From assembly GCA_020630335.1 (NCBI GenBank), contig JAHDBN010000008.1, positions 40,905 to 104,904 on the forward strand: a DNA stretch of 64,000 nucleotides, in the 5' to 3' direction. Shown piece by piece: positions 28,178 to 37,722 of this stretch. The stretch's first letter is position 1, and each line of letters begins with the position of its first letter. The position numbers were made by a program, and so were the translations under genes. Below the pieces are notes generated by a model that was given only the letters and a program-made list of their open reading frames with translations, ran no database searches and was not told the DNA's origin. The DNA comes from Bacteriovoracaceae bacterium (GTDB lineage Bacteria; Bdellovibrionota; Bacteriovoracia; Bacteriovoracales; Bacteriovoracaceae).

Positions 28178-30046
28178 ATGTTTAGAATAGCACTAATTTC
28201 AGTTGCGATTTTTTCGTTTGTATTTTCTTGTTCACCAGGCCCAAGAAGAACCTTAACTCAGTCAGAGAAAATGGCGGATATGTATTGGATGTATTCCAAG
28301 TTTGATCAAAACTATGCACCAAGAGAGATGAAGGAAGCTCTTCATTCATTTAATTATGAGGAAATTAAAAAGCAATACTTAGAAAAAGCTAGTAATGCCA
28401 CTACTAACGAAGAGTTTTATCAAGTAATGATGCAATTTGTAGCAGAGTTTAAAGATGCTCACACTAGTGCTGATATCCCTTTATCAAACCTCCCGGGGAG
28501 AAGTAAGATTGCTTATTTAGGTTTCACTGGAACTAGAATTAAAAATTATTATCACGTAAAAAAACTTCTACCAACAATTCAAGCAGGTTCTAACTACCCT
28601 ATTAAAGTAGACGATCAAATTCTTAAAATCGATGGGATTCCTATGTTAGATTTTGTTGACTCTAAATTAATTAAAAATAGAAATTTAGGGCTAAAGCAAG
28701 CAAACTATAGTGCTTTAATGGGTAAAGCTTTTACGAGAAGATCTTTTTTTGAAACTTTCCCAGAAAAACAAGATGTCGTTTTAACTATTAAAAGAGCAGG
28801 TGTTGAGCAAGAAGTTACACTTCCTTGGATTATCAAGGATTTTGTCACTTTTAGAAATGAGCAAACAAAAGCAACGCAGAAGACTCAAGCTGCTATTCAT
28901 GGAGCAAATTATAAATTAAATATTACAGATACTGATTTTCAAAAAGTTGAATCTCTGGCATCTTTAATTGCTCTTAAGGCAGTTTCTTTAGAGAAAGTCA
29001 CTTCTATCTTAAAATCTAATAAGGATTTTGATTCAATTTATCAAAATGTTTTCGAAAACCTTGAGAATTTTGAATTACAAGATTCATTCAAAAGACAAAA
29101 AGAAATCAACGTTTGGACTTTTGTTGATCTTATTCATGCTTATTTAGAGCCAGTAAAACTAACAAGTACTGATACTATCACTGAAATGAGAAAAACAAGA
29201 TACTTACCTACTATCGCTCATCATGTTCCTCATACGAAGACTTATAAGGCCTATACGACAATGGTGGAGACTGAAGGTAAAACAATTAAAATAGGTGTTA
29301 TCAGGTTACATTCTTTCTCACCAGGAGGAAGTGAACCTGAAATCATTAATGAGTTTAAGAAAACTTTAAAATATTTCATGGATTGGGGTGTTGAAAAAGT
29401 TATTATTGATCTTCTTGATAATGGTGGTGGTTCTTTAACTCTAGGGACTAAGCTAGCACAAGCAATGAGCTCTAAAAAAATTGATTTACCTACTATTCAA
29501 TTAAAAATTAATGAAACGTGGCTAGATAATTTCGAGCAAAAGTCATTATCAGCACCATCTGATTCTGAAAAAGAAATCGCAAGAAGAACTTTTCAAACTT
29601 TATTAGATAGAAGTCAAAAAAGTAGGATTTTATCTCAAGATCTTCCTGTCACAGCTCTTTTCCCATTACAAGTTCATGCAAACACTGAACTTAAAGTGAA
29701 AGATAAGGTGTATCCTTTTGATTTCTTACTACTAGTAAATGAAATGTGCGCATCAATGTGTGATATTTTCACAGCAATGATTCAGGATAATAATCTTGGG
29801 ACTATTATGGGTTCTAAAACCATGGGCGCTGGAGGAAACGTCACTTCTCATATGCAAGCTCCAAATAGTGGTTTAATCATAAGACAAACTGAGTCTTTAT
29901 TAGTGAGATCAAGAGAGCAGAAAGATTATCTCGAGAATAATGGTGTTGAGCCAGATGTTAAAATTGAGCCATACAACATGAAGGCCAATTTATACTATGA
30001 GGTTATAGAAAAAGCTTTCAAGCACTTTAAAGACAAAGTGAAATAA
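28178..30046 (+). CDS. S41-family peptidase lipoprotein (CtpA/tail-specific-protease-like)
   Basis: This is a predicted lipoprotein (lipobox VFSC, Cys18) with a serine-lysine peptidase domain. A PDZ-like stretch (IKVDDQILKIDGIPM, about 145-160) is followed by the S41 core. The likely catalytic Ser526 is in MCASMCDIF and Lys547 is in MGSKTMGAGG, the normal order and approximate spacing. A long insert (about 235-380) separates the PDZ and catalytic parts. The start has an excellent AGGAGGAG upstream. It may process envelope or prey proteins; the exact role is unknown. Confidence 0.82.
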   Translation: MFRIALISVAIFSFVFSCSPGPRRTLTQSEKMADMYWMYSKFDQNYAPREMKEALHSFNYEEIKKQYLEKASNATTNEEFYQVMMQFVAEFKDAHTSADIPLSNLPGRSKIAYLGFTGTRIKNYYHVKKLLPTIQAGSNYPIKVDDQILKIDGIPMLDFVDSKLIKNRNLGLKQANYSALMGKAFTRRSFFETFPEKQDVVLTIKRAGVEQEVTLPWIIKDFVTFRNEQTKATQKTQAAIHGANYKLNITDTDFQKVESLASLIALKAVSLEKVTSILKSNKDFDSIYQNVFENLENFELQDSFKRQKEINVWTFVDLIHAYLEPVKLTSTDTITEMRKTRYLPTIAHHVPHTKTYKAYTTMVETEGKTIKIGVIRLHSFSPGGSEPEIINEFKKTLKYFMDWGVEKVIIDLLDNGGGSLTLGTKLAQAMSSKKIDLPTIQLKINETWLDNFEQKSLSAPSDSEKEIARRTFQTLLDRSQKSRILSQDLPVTALFPLQVHANTELKVKDKVYPFDFLLLVNEMCASMCDIFTAMIQDNNLGTIMGSKTMGAGGNVTSHMQAPNSGLIIRQTESLLVRSREQKDYLENNGVEPDVKIEPYNMKANLYYEVIEKAFKHFKDKVK

Positions 30047-30060
30047 CTCAAGTTTCACTT
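30036..30060. terminator. Weak hairpin between convergent S41 and SDR genes
   Basis: AAGTGAAA (30036-30043) pairs with TTTCACTT (30053-30060) around a 9-nt loop that includes the S41 stop codon. No clear T-run follows, so termination is uncertain. Confidence 0.35.
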
Positions 30061-30821
30061 CAAGAATATTTTACAAATTTATTTAATAAAAAATGTCTTA
30101 GGCCTCTCGGAAGAGAGGCCAATAGATGTACTGGTATTGAAAAAGTTTTAGGAAAATGAATATACTCTTTTTTCTTATTTACTGCTTTTATAATTTTTTC
30201 TGCAGCAAGATCAACATTCATTAAAAAAGGCATTTTGTGATTATTTCCTTTAGTTAAAGGAGTATCTATATACCCTGGCATAACAGATGTAACTGCTATA
30301 TTTTTGTGCTTTAAATCCATCGTAAGAGCTTCTAGATAAACTTTTACAAATGCTTTTGCAGCACAATACGAAGGGTTTCCAGGAAGGCCCATTAACGCTG
30401 ATAACGAACAAAGCCCTACTAAATGTCCAATCTTTTGTTGCTGAAAATACTCTAAAGGTTTAGATATGGAATGAAGAAACCCTAGAACATTTACGTCTAC
30501 AACTTCTATATGTTTTTTCACGTCAGCAAAATCTTGCTTTTTTCTAACCCCTACTCCTGCATTTGCGATAAAAATATTTAATGAGTTTTGATTGATAAAT
30601 TGATTGATAACATCATCATATTCTGAAGAGAGAACATCTACTTGATAAAACCTTATATTGGGATGATTGAATACTCTAGATTTTTCATACTTCTCTCTAG
30701 ATCTTCCACATATACCGACAAGAGAATCTTTTGCATACTTCAAAGCAAGTGCTTCTCCTATGCCAGAGGTTCCACCTGTTATGAACACTGATTTTCTTTT
30801 TTGTATTTTAATTGAAAGCAC
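30060..30821 (-). CDS. Short-chain dehydrogenase/reductase (SDR)
   Basis: This is an NAD(P)-dependent oxidoreductase with a Rossmann fold. The cofactor motif TGGTSGIG is at 15-22, NAG at 86-88, and the catalytic Ser (138-140) with Tyr151-x3-Lys155 (YCAAK). The 253-aa length is typical, and the C-terminus resembles the membrane-associated SDRs that act on lipids or ketoacyl groups. The start is GTG, overlapping the stop of the 1508-residue lipoprotein gene by 14 nt. An 8-bp GC-rich hairpin lies inside the 3' coding part. The substrate is unknown. Confidence 0.87.
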   Translation of the reverse strand: MLSIKIQKRKSVFITGGTSGIGEALALKYAKDSLVGICGRSREKYEKSRVFNHPNIRFYQVDVLSSEYDDVINQFINQNSLNIFIANAGVGVRKKQDFADVKKHIEVVDVNVLGFLHSISKPLEYFQQQKIGHLVGLCSLSALMGLPGNPSYCAAKAFVKVYLEALTMDLKHKNIAVTSVMPGYIDTPLTKGNNHKMPFLMNVDLAAEKIIKAVNKKKEYIHFPKTFSIPVHLLASLPRGLRHFLLNKFVKYS

Positions 30822-33800
30822 CTATCTTTTTAAACTGAATTCTCTCTATTACTTTTTGAGTGAGTCTAGTTAAGAGATTTTTATTTTTCACTACAAGACT
30901 AGACTTTAATGTTTCCTGAATATCTCTAACATGGGTTAAGTCATCATAAATAGAGCCTAAAAAAGTATCTGGTGTTTGTCTGAAGGCCTTTAACAAAGAC
31001 TTCCAACGTGACTCAAATGCCATCTCAAATATAAACTCTCCTGCATTTCTTCTCAAGGTAAGTTTTTCAACAATATCCTCAGTTGATTTACCATATTTTC
31101 TTAATTCCTCTCTCCAAAAAGAAAATGCTTCATCAGAACTTTTAAATTTTCCTGATGTAATTCGATCAATAATTGCAAACTGAGATTTTTTAAAATCTCG
31201 TAATTTTTCTAATTGTTCAATTTTTGACTTTGACAGAACTTTAAGAGCAGCTTCAGAGATCGCGTCTTTTCCCTCAGCAAAAACTTCTAATTGATCGTAA
31301 TATTTTCTTATAACTTCAATGTAATCATCAGAAAAGCTTTTATAGGTACCATCTTTGTTAGAAAAACCCTTAATATCCTTTGCTTTGACTTTTATACTTT
31401 CAACTTTATTTAAAGTCTTTGCTAGCTCTTCAATAAAAACTTTATCAATATCATCTAACTTTTGAGTTTTCAAAAACTCGTTAAATCTTTTTCCATCTTT
31501 AACAATACTCTTCAACCTTCCTGCACCATCACGCCCGAAGCGGATATAATTATTCATATCTTTAACAAGTTTTGCATCTATTTCTTGTGTCACCTCTAGA
31601 AGATAATGAACCATATTCTTTTGTTCTTGAGAAAGATGATTAAATCTAGAAAAATTCTTGTAATCAATCTTTGAATTTTTAATAGCATACTTAACACTAT
31701 CAAAAGTTAGCTCTGATAATCTATTGGGATTAACTGGAATTTTTGCTTGAGGAGATAAACGTAGCACTGATTTAAGATCATCAGTAAAACGGGCCATTTT
31801 GCTCATCTGAGCTCTTTTTGCTTCTTCTACTTTTATAAATCTTAAAAGGTCTGGATCTGAAGACACTTTTTTTAGATGCTGATATTGAGGAATCTTAAGA
31901 CGTAATCGAATACTTTTAAATAAATATTTAAAGGCTGAAATATCCATAATAGCAAAAACTGCTGCAAATTTCATATCAGAAATCGCTTCTTTATATTCTT
32001 TATCAATTCTTTCGAAGGTATCTATATTTATAATTTCTTCAAACTTAAGATTCTTAGTGTTTCTTAAATTTTGACTAGCTACTAAAGCACGTTGAATATC
32101 TAATTGAGGTTCTAGAAAAGTTGGATAACTTAACTCATAGATTGTTAAACTAAGAAAGAATACTGACGTTACTCCAAAAATCACTGGATGCATGAGCGTT
32201 CCCATTAAGCTTCCTAAGCCAGCCCAACCTACGGCAGTTCCAAATCCACTTAGTATTAAAATCCCTATAAATGCAAATCCTATTCTCATCCCCCAATATC
32301 GCATCCAATATCTAAAACTATCAATTTTTTTATCCATATACTTACTAGCTTCACTCATTGACTGATTACTCGATACAATCATTTCTCTTATATGCTTAGT
32401 TTTGTAATATATTGATTTAAAATGAGGATCTCTCTCAAAATTATAAAAATCTGCTAAGCAAAAATCTTGATTAAACTCACTACGTTCTTCTAATTTTGAA
32501 GAAACAATTACTTCATCAAGGATTTCTTTGAGTTTATTTTTTTCAATTGGTTTTTGAGTTTTAGCAATAGTTTGAGCTATCAGATCAAAAAAACCTAATT
32601 CATATTTTTCTTTAGACTGATAAGTTGCTCTCCCTCGCCCCGTTTTTATATCCATTGGATCACTTGAACGATACGTCTTGCTCACTGTCTTAGTTCTTTC
32701 GAAACGTGATTTAAAAAAAGGTTCAAGTTTTATCATATTATCAATATAAAGTGATGCGACAATTTTTTTATGATGAGAACTTTCATGGAAAGGATTGGGA
32801 GCATTCTCTGAAAAACTTAAGAAATTAAACTTTGAGGCGAAATAATACAAAGCAAACCCATCAGACTCCTTATTCATCTTTTCAAAAAAACTTTCAATAG
32901 TAGTAGGGCTTTCGACTTTTTCTACCTCGTAAGTTGGCTTACATTCTTCATATGATTTACACTCTTCTAATACTTTTTCTAATTCTAAAATCTCTTGAGG
33001 AATTGCTCTGTCAGCGAATATTATCTCTTGTTTGGATTTATATAATCTCTTTTCAAATTTTTCTTTAGAGAAAGGATATTTTTTTCGTAGCTTCAAAAAT
33101 GCACTTTTCAAGGCATTCCAGTAATGTTCTGACACTTTAAAATCATCATAACCTTCATAACTCTTACTTATCCCTTCGGCTAAATAAGCATCATTAGATG
33201 AAATTTTGAGAAGTTCTTCATTTAATTCTTTTAATATTTTTGAACCTCTAGTATTTTTTCCCTTAATTAAACTAGATCCAATCATACGACTAGGATAATC
33301 TTTCTCAAATTGTAAGTCTCTGATCAAAAATTCTTGAGGTAAACTAGGAGTAGTAAAAGGTAAAGGCCATTTGTTTTTTGCTAAATCTTCCTCATGATTT
33401 TTAAAATATTCTATAATATTCAAAGAATTTGTAATATTCTCTGAGTTTAAAAAAGCATAAAGAGTATCTAGTTTTTGATTATAATTATTTTTAAATTTAT
33501 TTTTGAAAAAACCTTTCAACTCGCTTCTTAATCGTTCTCGCTGATGCCTTTGCCAAGGAACTGCAAACCCGTCAATCTTTTCAGATAAAAACCGTCTAAC
33601 CTTTCGAAAATCTTTCTGCGTAATCTCTCCATCAAAAAAGTCTTCATCGTATTTTTCAACAAAGTCAAGTGAGTAAACAAAACGATCTAACAAAGTTTTT
33701 AGGAACGCTTTCTTTTGATCAGAAAAATATTTCAGAGATAATATATTCACTAAGTAATCTAATGATAGATTTTCATCTCCATAAACTTTAATCTGATGAG

Positions 33801-35334
33801 ACATTTGATCATATTTTGTAAATTTATCTATCTCATGAAAAAGTAAGTCTGAAGAGAAGTTTGCAGCTAGAGCTATACGAGGATTTTCAGCACTTCGAAT
33901 TTCTTTATATTGTGGGTTTGATAAAATTTCTTGCAACTTTTCTGGCATATCATCATTCAAATTTATAACTAAATCTTCTAAAAAAAGATGATAAGTTTCA
34001 AGAGCTGAGAGCTTGTTTTCTTCCTTAGTATTAGCTTTGAGTTCTTGGCCTATATATTGCCCATTAATTAGGTTTCGTGCTTTCTCAGTTGCAGCTTGAA
34101 ATTGATTAACATAAAAATCTGATTTCCAAATATTTTTCACATAGCTTGAAGTATTAAGTGTTTTCTTATCTGATCTGAAATTTAAAAATCCATTTCCACA
34201 CTTCTCACATGCCAGATCTTGTGGTTCTTTCGTAAGTCGAGCAATCCCCCAAGAATTCAAAAGGCCTTCCCTAATTGCTAAAAACTGATTGAGTTTTGCA
34301 AATTGAATTTTACTTACAGGTTTCTTTAAAACCAGATACTCCATCATCAACTTAGTAGTATTACTTACCCCAAATTGTAGTAAGTCACTAAAGTAGTAAT
34401 GATTACTTAGCAAAATATTTTGATCTATATATTCACCACAAATATCACTCTTATCAGTGCAGACACCTTTTCCGTCTATTTGCTCCGAAAGAGTATTGTC
34501 GCCTCCAAAGCTCACATAATATCTCTTAAATGACGAGTAATGATTTTTTAATAGTTTAAATCCATCTTTCCCAAAAATAGTTTCTAATTGAGCATCGTTT
34601 GCTTTTAAAGATTCATTATTCTTATATACTGGCAGAGTTAACCTATTTATATTAAGTCCATCTGTATTTTTAAACTGTTTTCCTACCAATTCATGAGTTA
34701 CGAGGTCAAGCCCCTCTAAAACTTTATAATCAAACTTAAAAAGAGAACCTTTATTTAACTCTTCGTTTAGATGAGCAATTAAAGTGTAGTAATAATATAA
34801 TGCTCCTAATTGTTTAAAATAATTTGTATGTAGTTTAACGAGGTAAGAATTCTTTATCTCTTCTCTTTCTTTACGACTATCTTCTTTTGTCTGAAAGCCT
34901 TCATATTTATTTCTTTTAACAAAATCGACAGACAGCCACAAGATTTCATATTTAATAATAAACATTTTCTTTATCAATTCTCGTAATCTCAAATTATGAA
35001 GATTCAATTTATTTGAATCTAAATCAAGTTTTCCATTTTTATAAAAATCACTAACAGTAATAGGACTGGCCTCCTTCGAAAAGCTAACACCTTTTCCATC
35101 AAGAGAGACTAATGGAGTTAAAATATTTTCTATATGCTCAATCTTATGACTAGTTTTGCTTAAAGCTAGAAAAGCTTCTCCATCTCCGCTGGCAAGAGAT
35201 CTAATATTATAATTTAAAGAAGTGAATATATTAGGTGGCAGTTTACTTTCATAGACTGCACAACCTATTAATAAAAATATAAGAAAAAGTTTTTTTTTTT
35301 TAATTTCAATTAAAATCCAATTGAGTTTTTGCAA
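30808..35334 (-). CDS. Very large lipoprotein of unknown function (1508 residues)
   Basis: I do not recognise this protein. The N-terminus carries a basic region and a hydrophobic stretch ending in a lipobox (FLLIGC, Cys25), so it is probably a lipoprotein. The four Lys of the basic region are encoded by an uninterrupted A12 tract. Most of the chain is charged and helical. A CEKCGNG pair occurs near residue 370. Around residues 1010-1065 there are two strongly hydrophobic segments (IGFAFIGILILSGF and HPVIFGVTSVFFLSLTIYEL), probable membrane helices. The gene overlaps the upstream 315-residue lipoprotein gene by 25 nt and the downstream SDR gene by 14 nt. Confidence 0.7.
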   Translation of the reverse strand: MQKLNWILIEIKKKKLFLIFLLIGCAVYESKLPPNIFTSLNYNIRSLASGDGEAFLALSKTSHKIEHIENILTPLVSLDGKGVSFSKEASPITVSDFYKNGKLDLDSNKLNLHNLRLRELIKKMFIIKYEILWLSVDFVKRNKYEGFQTKEDSRKEREEIKNSYLVKLHTNYFKQLGALYYYYTLIAHLNEELNKGSLFKFDYKVLEGLDLVTHELVGKQFKNTDGLNINRLTLPVYKNNESLKANDAQLETIFGKDGFKLLKNHYSSFKRYYVSFGGDNTLSEQIDGKGVCTDKSDICGEYIDQNILLSNHYYFSDLLQFGVSNTTKLMMEYLVLKKPVSKIQFAKLNQFLAIREGLLNSWGIARLTKEPQDLACEKCGNGFLNFRSDKKTLNTSSYVKNIWKSDFYVNQFQAATEKARNLINGQYIGQELKANTKEENKLSALETYHLFLEDLVINLNDDMPEKLQEILSNPQYKEIRSAENPRIALAANFSSDLLFHEIDKFTKYDQMSHQIKVYGDENLSLDYLVNILSLKYFSDQKKAFLKTLLDRFVYSLDFVEKYDEDFFDGEITQKDFRKVRRFLSEKIDGFAVPWQRHQRERLRSELKGFFKNKFKNNYNQKLDTLYAFLNSENITNSLNIIEYFKNHEEDLAKNKWPLPFTTPSLPQEFLIRDLQFEKDYPSRMIGSSLIKGKNTRGSKILKELNEELLKISSNDAYLAEGISKSYEGYDDFKVSEHYWNALKSAFLKLRKKYPFSKEKFEKRLYKSKQEIIFADRAIPQEILELEKVLEECKSYEECKPTYEVEKVESPTTIESFFEKMNKESDGFALYYFASKFNFLSFSENAPNPFHESSHHKKIVASLYIDNMIKLEPFFKSRFERTKTVSKTYRSSDPMDIKTGRGRATYQSKEKYELGFFDLIAQTIAKTQKPIEKNKLKEILDEVIVSSKLEERSEFNQDFCLADFYNFERDPHFKSIYYKTKHIREMIVSSNQSMSEASKYMDKKIDSFRYWMRYWGMRIGFAFIGILILSGFGTAVGWAGLGSLMGTLMHPVIFGVTSVFFLSLTIYELSYPTFLEPQLDIQRALVASQNLRNTKNLKFEEIINIDTFERIDKEYKEAISDMKFAAVFAIMDISAFKYLFKSIRLRLKIPQYQHLKKVSSDPDLLRFIKVEEAKRAQMSKMARFTDDLKSVLRLSPQAKIPVNPNRLSELTFDSVKYAIKNSKIDYKNFSRFNHLSQEQKNMVHYLLEVTQEIDAKLVKDMNNYIRFGRDGAGRLKSIVKDGKRFNEFLKTQKLDDIDKVFIEELAKTLNKVESIKVKAKDIKGFSNKDGTYKSFSDDYIEVIRKYYDQLEVFAEGKDAISEAALKVLSKSKIEQLEKLRDFKKSQFAIIDRITSGKFKSSDEAFSFWREELRKYGKSTEDIVEKLTLRRNAGEFIFEMAFESRWKSLLKAFRQTPDTFLGSIYDDLTHVRDIQETLKSSLVVKNKNLLTRLTQKVIERIQFKKIGAFN
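35290..35301 (-). repeat. A12 homopolymer tract in a signal-peptide region
   Basis: Twelve consecutive A on the coding strand (T on the plus strand) encode Lys14-Lys17 of the 1508-residue lipoprotein, within the basic part of its signal peptide. A change of one base would shift the frame, so the tract could work as a phase-variation switch. Confidence 0.8.
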
Positions 35335-36257
35335 CCTTTTAAGACTGTTCCTTCTCTCTCAGCTTTCTTTAAACTCGCAAGCTCATCAGGTCCTGACTTT
35401 AGTGCTTTATAAGCTTCATCTCCTTGAGCAGCAATCTCTCTTGCAGAAGCTCCTTTCATAAAAGTAGTACTAGATAAACTATTAAATGTTTTTAAGCCAT
35501 TTTCTGAAAAATGAGCTAAAAAGATTCGCTCCCAATCTAAAAGTAAATCTAACTTTGAATTAATAACACTATCACAAGCTGGTCCTAGAGCAGACTTTCC
35601 ACCCGTCTGAATTCTATTATTAATCATTAGTTTAAAAGAAGTATCTGCTAAGCTTTTTACTTTCTTATCACCTCTAAGCTTAAGATCATTTAATTTTTTA
35701 GCTGTTTGTTCAAAGCTAAACTTTTGTCTAGTATCAGCCATCTCTAAATATTTTATAGCTAATTTTTTCGTAGTATTATCAACATCGCCTAAATACTTCA
35801 ACGAATCTGAAAACTTACTTAAATCACTAACAGCATCAGATTTAAAGAAACTTCTAAGATCAGATGCATATTTATTCTTAGCTACAAAATCTACAATCGC
35901 ATCATCAAACCGACCAGAAAGACCTACAGCATCATCTAAAAGTTTAATAAAGTAATCATCCATCATAGACCTATGATTTAATTCTAACTCATCTAAAGAA
36001 TTTGCATTAATATTATAAATTTTCTTAATATCACCTAGTAGTTCTTTTTCTGCAACACTATGATTGCTTGATTTAAAAATAATTTTAAGAGGAGAAACTT
36101 CTTTAATACTAGATATTCCACTTGCAATATCTCTAGAAGCCTCATAATGATAAAAGCTTAACTGTCGCCCATCTTTATCTAACTTTATTTTATCTTTCTT
36201 AAAACTAGAACAACTCACTAATAAAAGCCCTAATACTAAAATCATCATTTTTTTCAT
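35310..36257 (-). CDS. Hypothetical lipoprotein (315 residues)
   Basis: This is a predicted lipoprotein (lipobox LVSC, Cys16, followed by SSF). The rest is Lys/Asp/Ser-rich and mainly helical, with no motif I know. AAGGAG precedes the ATG at good spacing. It is translationally coupled to the 1508-residue lipoprotein gene, whose start lies inside its last 25 bases, so the two are probably partners in the envelope. Confidence 0.68.
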   Translation of the reverse strand: MKKMMILVLGLLLVSCSSFKKDKIKLDKDGRQLSFYHYEASRDIASGISSIKEVSPLKIIFKSSNHSVAEKELLGDIKKIYNINANSLDELELNHRSMMDDYFIKLLDDAVGLSGRFDDAIVDFVAKNKYASDLRSFFKSDAVSDLSKFSDSLKYLGDVDNTTKKLAIKYLEMADTRQKFSFEQTAKKLNDLKLRGDKKVKSLADTSFKLMINNRIQTGGKSALGPACDSVINSKLDLLLDWERIFLAHFSENGLKTFNSLSSTTFMKGASAREIAAQGDEAYKALKSGPDELASLKKAEREGTVLKGCKNSIGF

Positions 36258-36330
36258 TAATTTTCTCCTTAACTTAATGATAATTTATAATATCACAGCT
36301 AAAAAAAAGACCCGATAGAGGAAAAAAAAT

Positions 36331-37722
36331 CTAAGTTAATCTGAACTTTGAAAATAAAAATAAAACGCCTAAACCACCAAAAACACTCAGGTAAACATTT
36401 AACTGCCAAGGCCCTTGGAGAATAAAAACATTTGTAGCTACAAGAGCAACATTCAATAAAAACACTAAATAAACGTATTTTGCAGTTAAAGAATTAAATC
36501 GCACAGATACCTGAGTAATATAGATTAAAAGTATCCCACCTCCAATCCAACTTGCGATCTTTAATCCTAATTCTAAAATTCCAGCAGATTGGCTTGAAAG
36601 AAATGCAATCAACAAAAGCATGAGAATAATAATTAAAGAATCCCAAAAAACAATTTTGGGAGTAATTTTTTTTCGATTAAATACATCTATACTCAAACAA
36701 CTTCCTAACGCATTAATTGTTGAATCAAGTGTGCTCATTGTTGCTGCTAAAACTCCAGCCAGCATAAGCCCTTTTAAACCTGGTGGAAAATATTGAGTTA
36801 TAAAATAAGCAAAGACTTTATCATTTTTGACATCTAGAGGTAAATTTCCATCAAAAAACGCCCATAATAAAGATCCTATACTCAAAAAAAGAAGGCCTAC
36901 AAAAATAGAAAGTAAGGATGAATACTTAATCGCTTTTTGCGCTGTTTTTAAATCTTTACAAGCAAGTAATCTTTGTACAAAGTCTTGATCCATTCCATGA
37001 GTACAAATATCAAATAAAATTCCTCCTATAAAGCCAATGAAAAATTCTGGAAGAAAAGAGGATAGATTAAAAATTTTATCATTTTGATAAGCATAATTCA
37101 TCAAATCAAACCAAGATTCATTCGCTTCTTGTGTGATAATAAAATGTGCTGCAATTCCACCAAAAACTAATAAACAAACTTGGAAAAAATCTGTTTTTAC
37201 AACTACTTTTAAGCCACCTATTAAAGTATAGAAGAATGTAAATATCGCCGTTGATAAGACAGCTGTATAAATTGATATTGAAAAGAATTCAGAAACTAGA
37301 ATGGAGCCCGCATAAAGCCTAACACCAACTCCTAAAATTCGGCCTGTAATATAAATTGTACTAAGTGCAATTTGAGCTGAACGAGAAGAGTTTTTCTTCT
37401 TAATAATAATTTGATAAAGCGTTATTCCTTTCCCATAAATCTCAGGCAAAATAGCATTCGCTATAATAATTCGTCCTAACACTGCTCCAAAATAAATATA
37501 AATAAAACTAAAATTTTTACTATAAGCAAAAGCTGGTATACCTATGAAAGTTAAAGCTGAAACCTCGGTAGCGATAATTGAAAACAAGCTCTCAGTAAAG
37601 CTCACTTGATTATTGGCTAAGTAAAAAGATTTATTAGAAAGATCTGAATTTTTCTTCTTATTGTTAAGAGCAAGAAAGAATAGAAAGCTAATATAAAGTA
37701 AGACAACAATGTAGTCTATCAT
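36331..37722 (-). CDS. Sodium:solute symporter family transporter
   Basis: This is a multi-spanning inner-membrane secondary transporter of the SSS family (463 aa, about 12-13 hydrophobic helices). The family block TFFYTLIGGLKVVVKTDFFQ is clear, as is the N-terminal SFTESLFSIIATEVSALTF segment near the sodium site. The substrate (sugar, amino acid, sialic acid or other) cannot be told. Its ATG overlaps the stop of the upstream secreted-protein gene by 4 nt, which suggests that protein releases or binds what is transported. Confidence 0.85.
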   Translation of the reverse strand: MIDYIVVLLYISFLFFLALNNKKKNSDLSNKSFYLANNQVSFTESLFSIIATEVSALTFIGIPAFAYSKNFSFIYIYFGAVLGRIIIANAILPEIYGKGITLYQIIIKKKNSSRSAQIALSTIYITGRILGVGVRLYAGSILVSEFFSISIYTAVLSTAIFTFFYTLIGGLKVVVKTDFFQVCLLVFGGIAAHFIITQEANESWFDLMNYAYQNDKIFNLSSFLPEFFIGFIGGILFDICTHGMDQDFVQRLLACKDLKTAQKAIKYSSLLSIFVGLLFLSIGSLLWAFFDGNLPLDVKNDKVFAYFITQYFPPGLKGLMLAGVLAATMSTLDSTINALGSCLSIDVFNRKKITPKIVFWDSLIIILMLLLIAFLSSQSAGILELGLKIASWIGGGILLIYITQVSVRFNSLTAKYVYLVFLLNVALVATNVFILQGPWQLNVYLSVFGGLGVLFLFSKFRLT

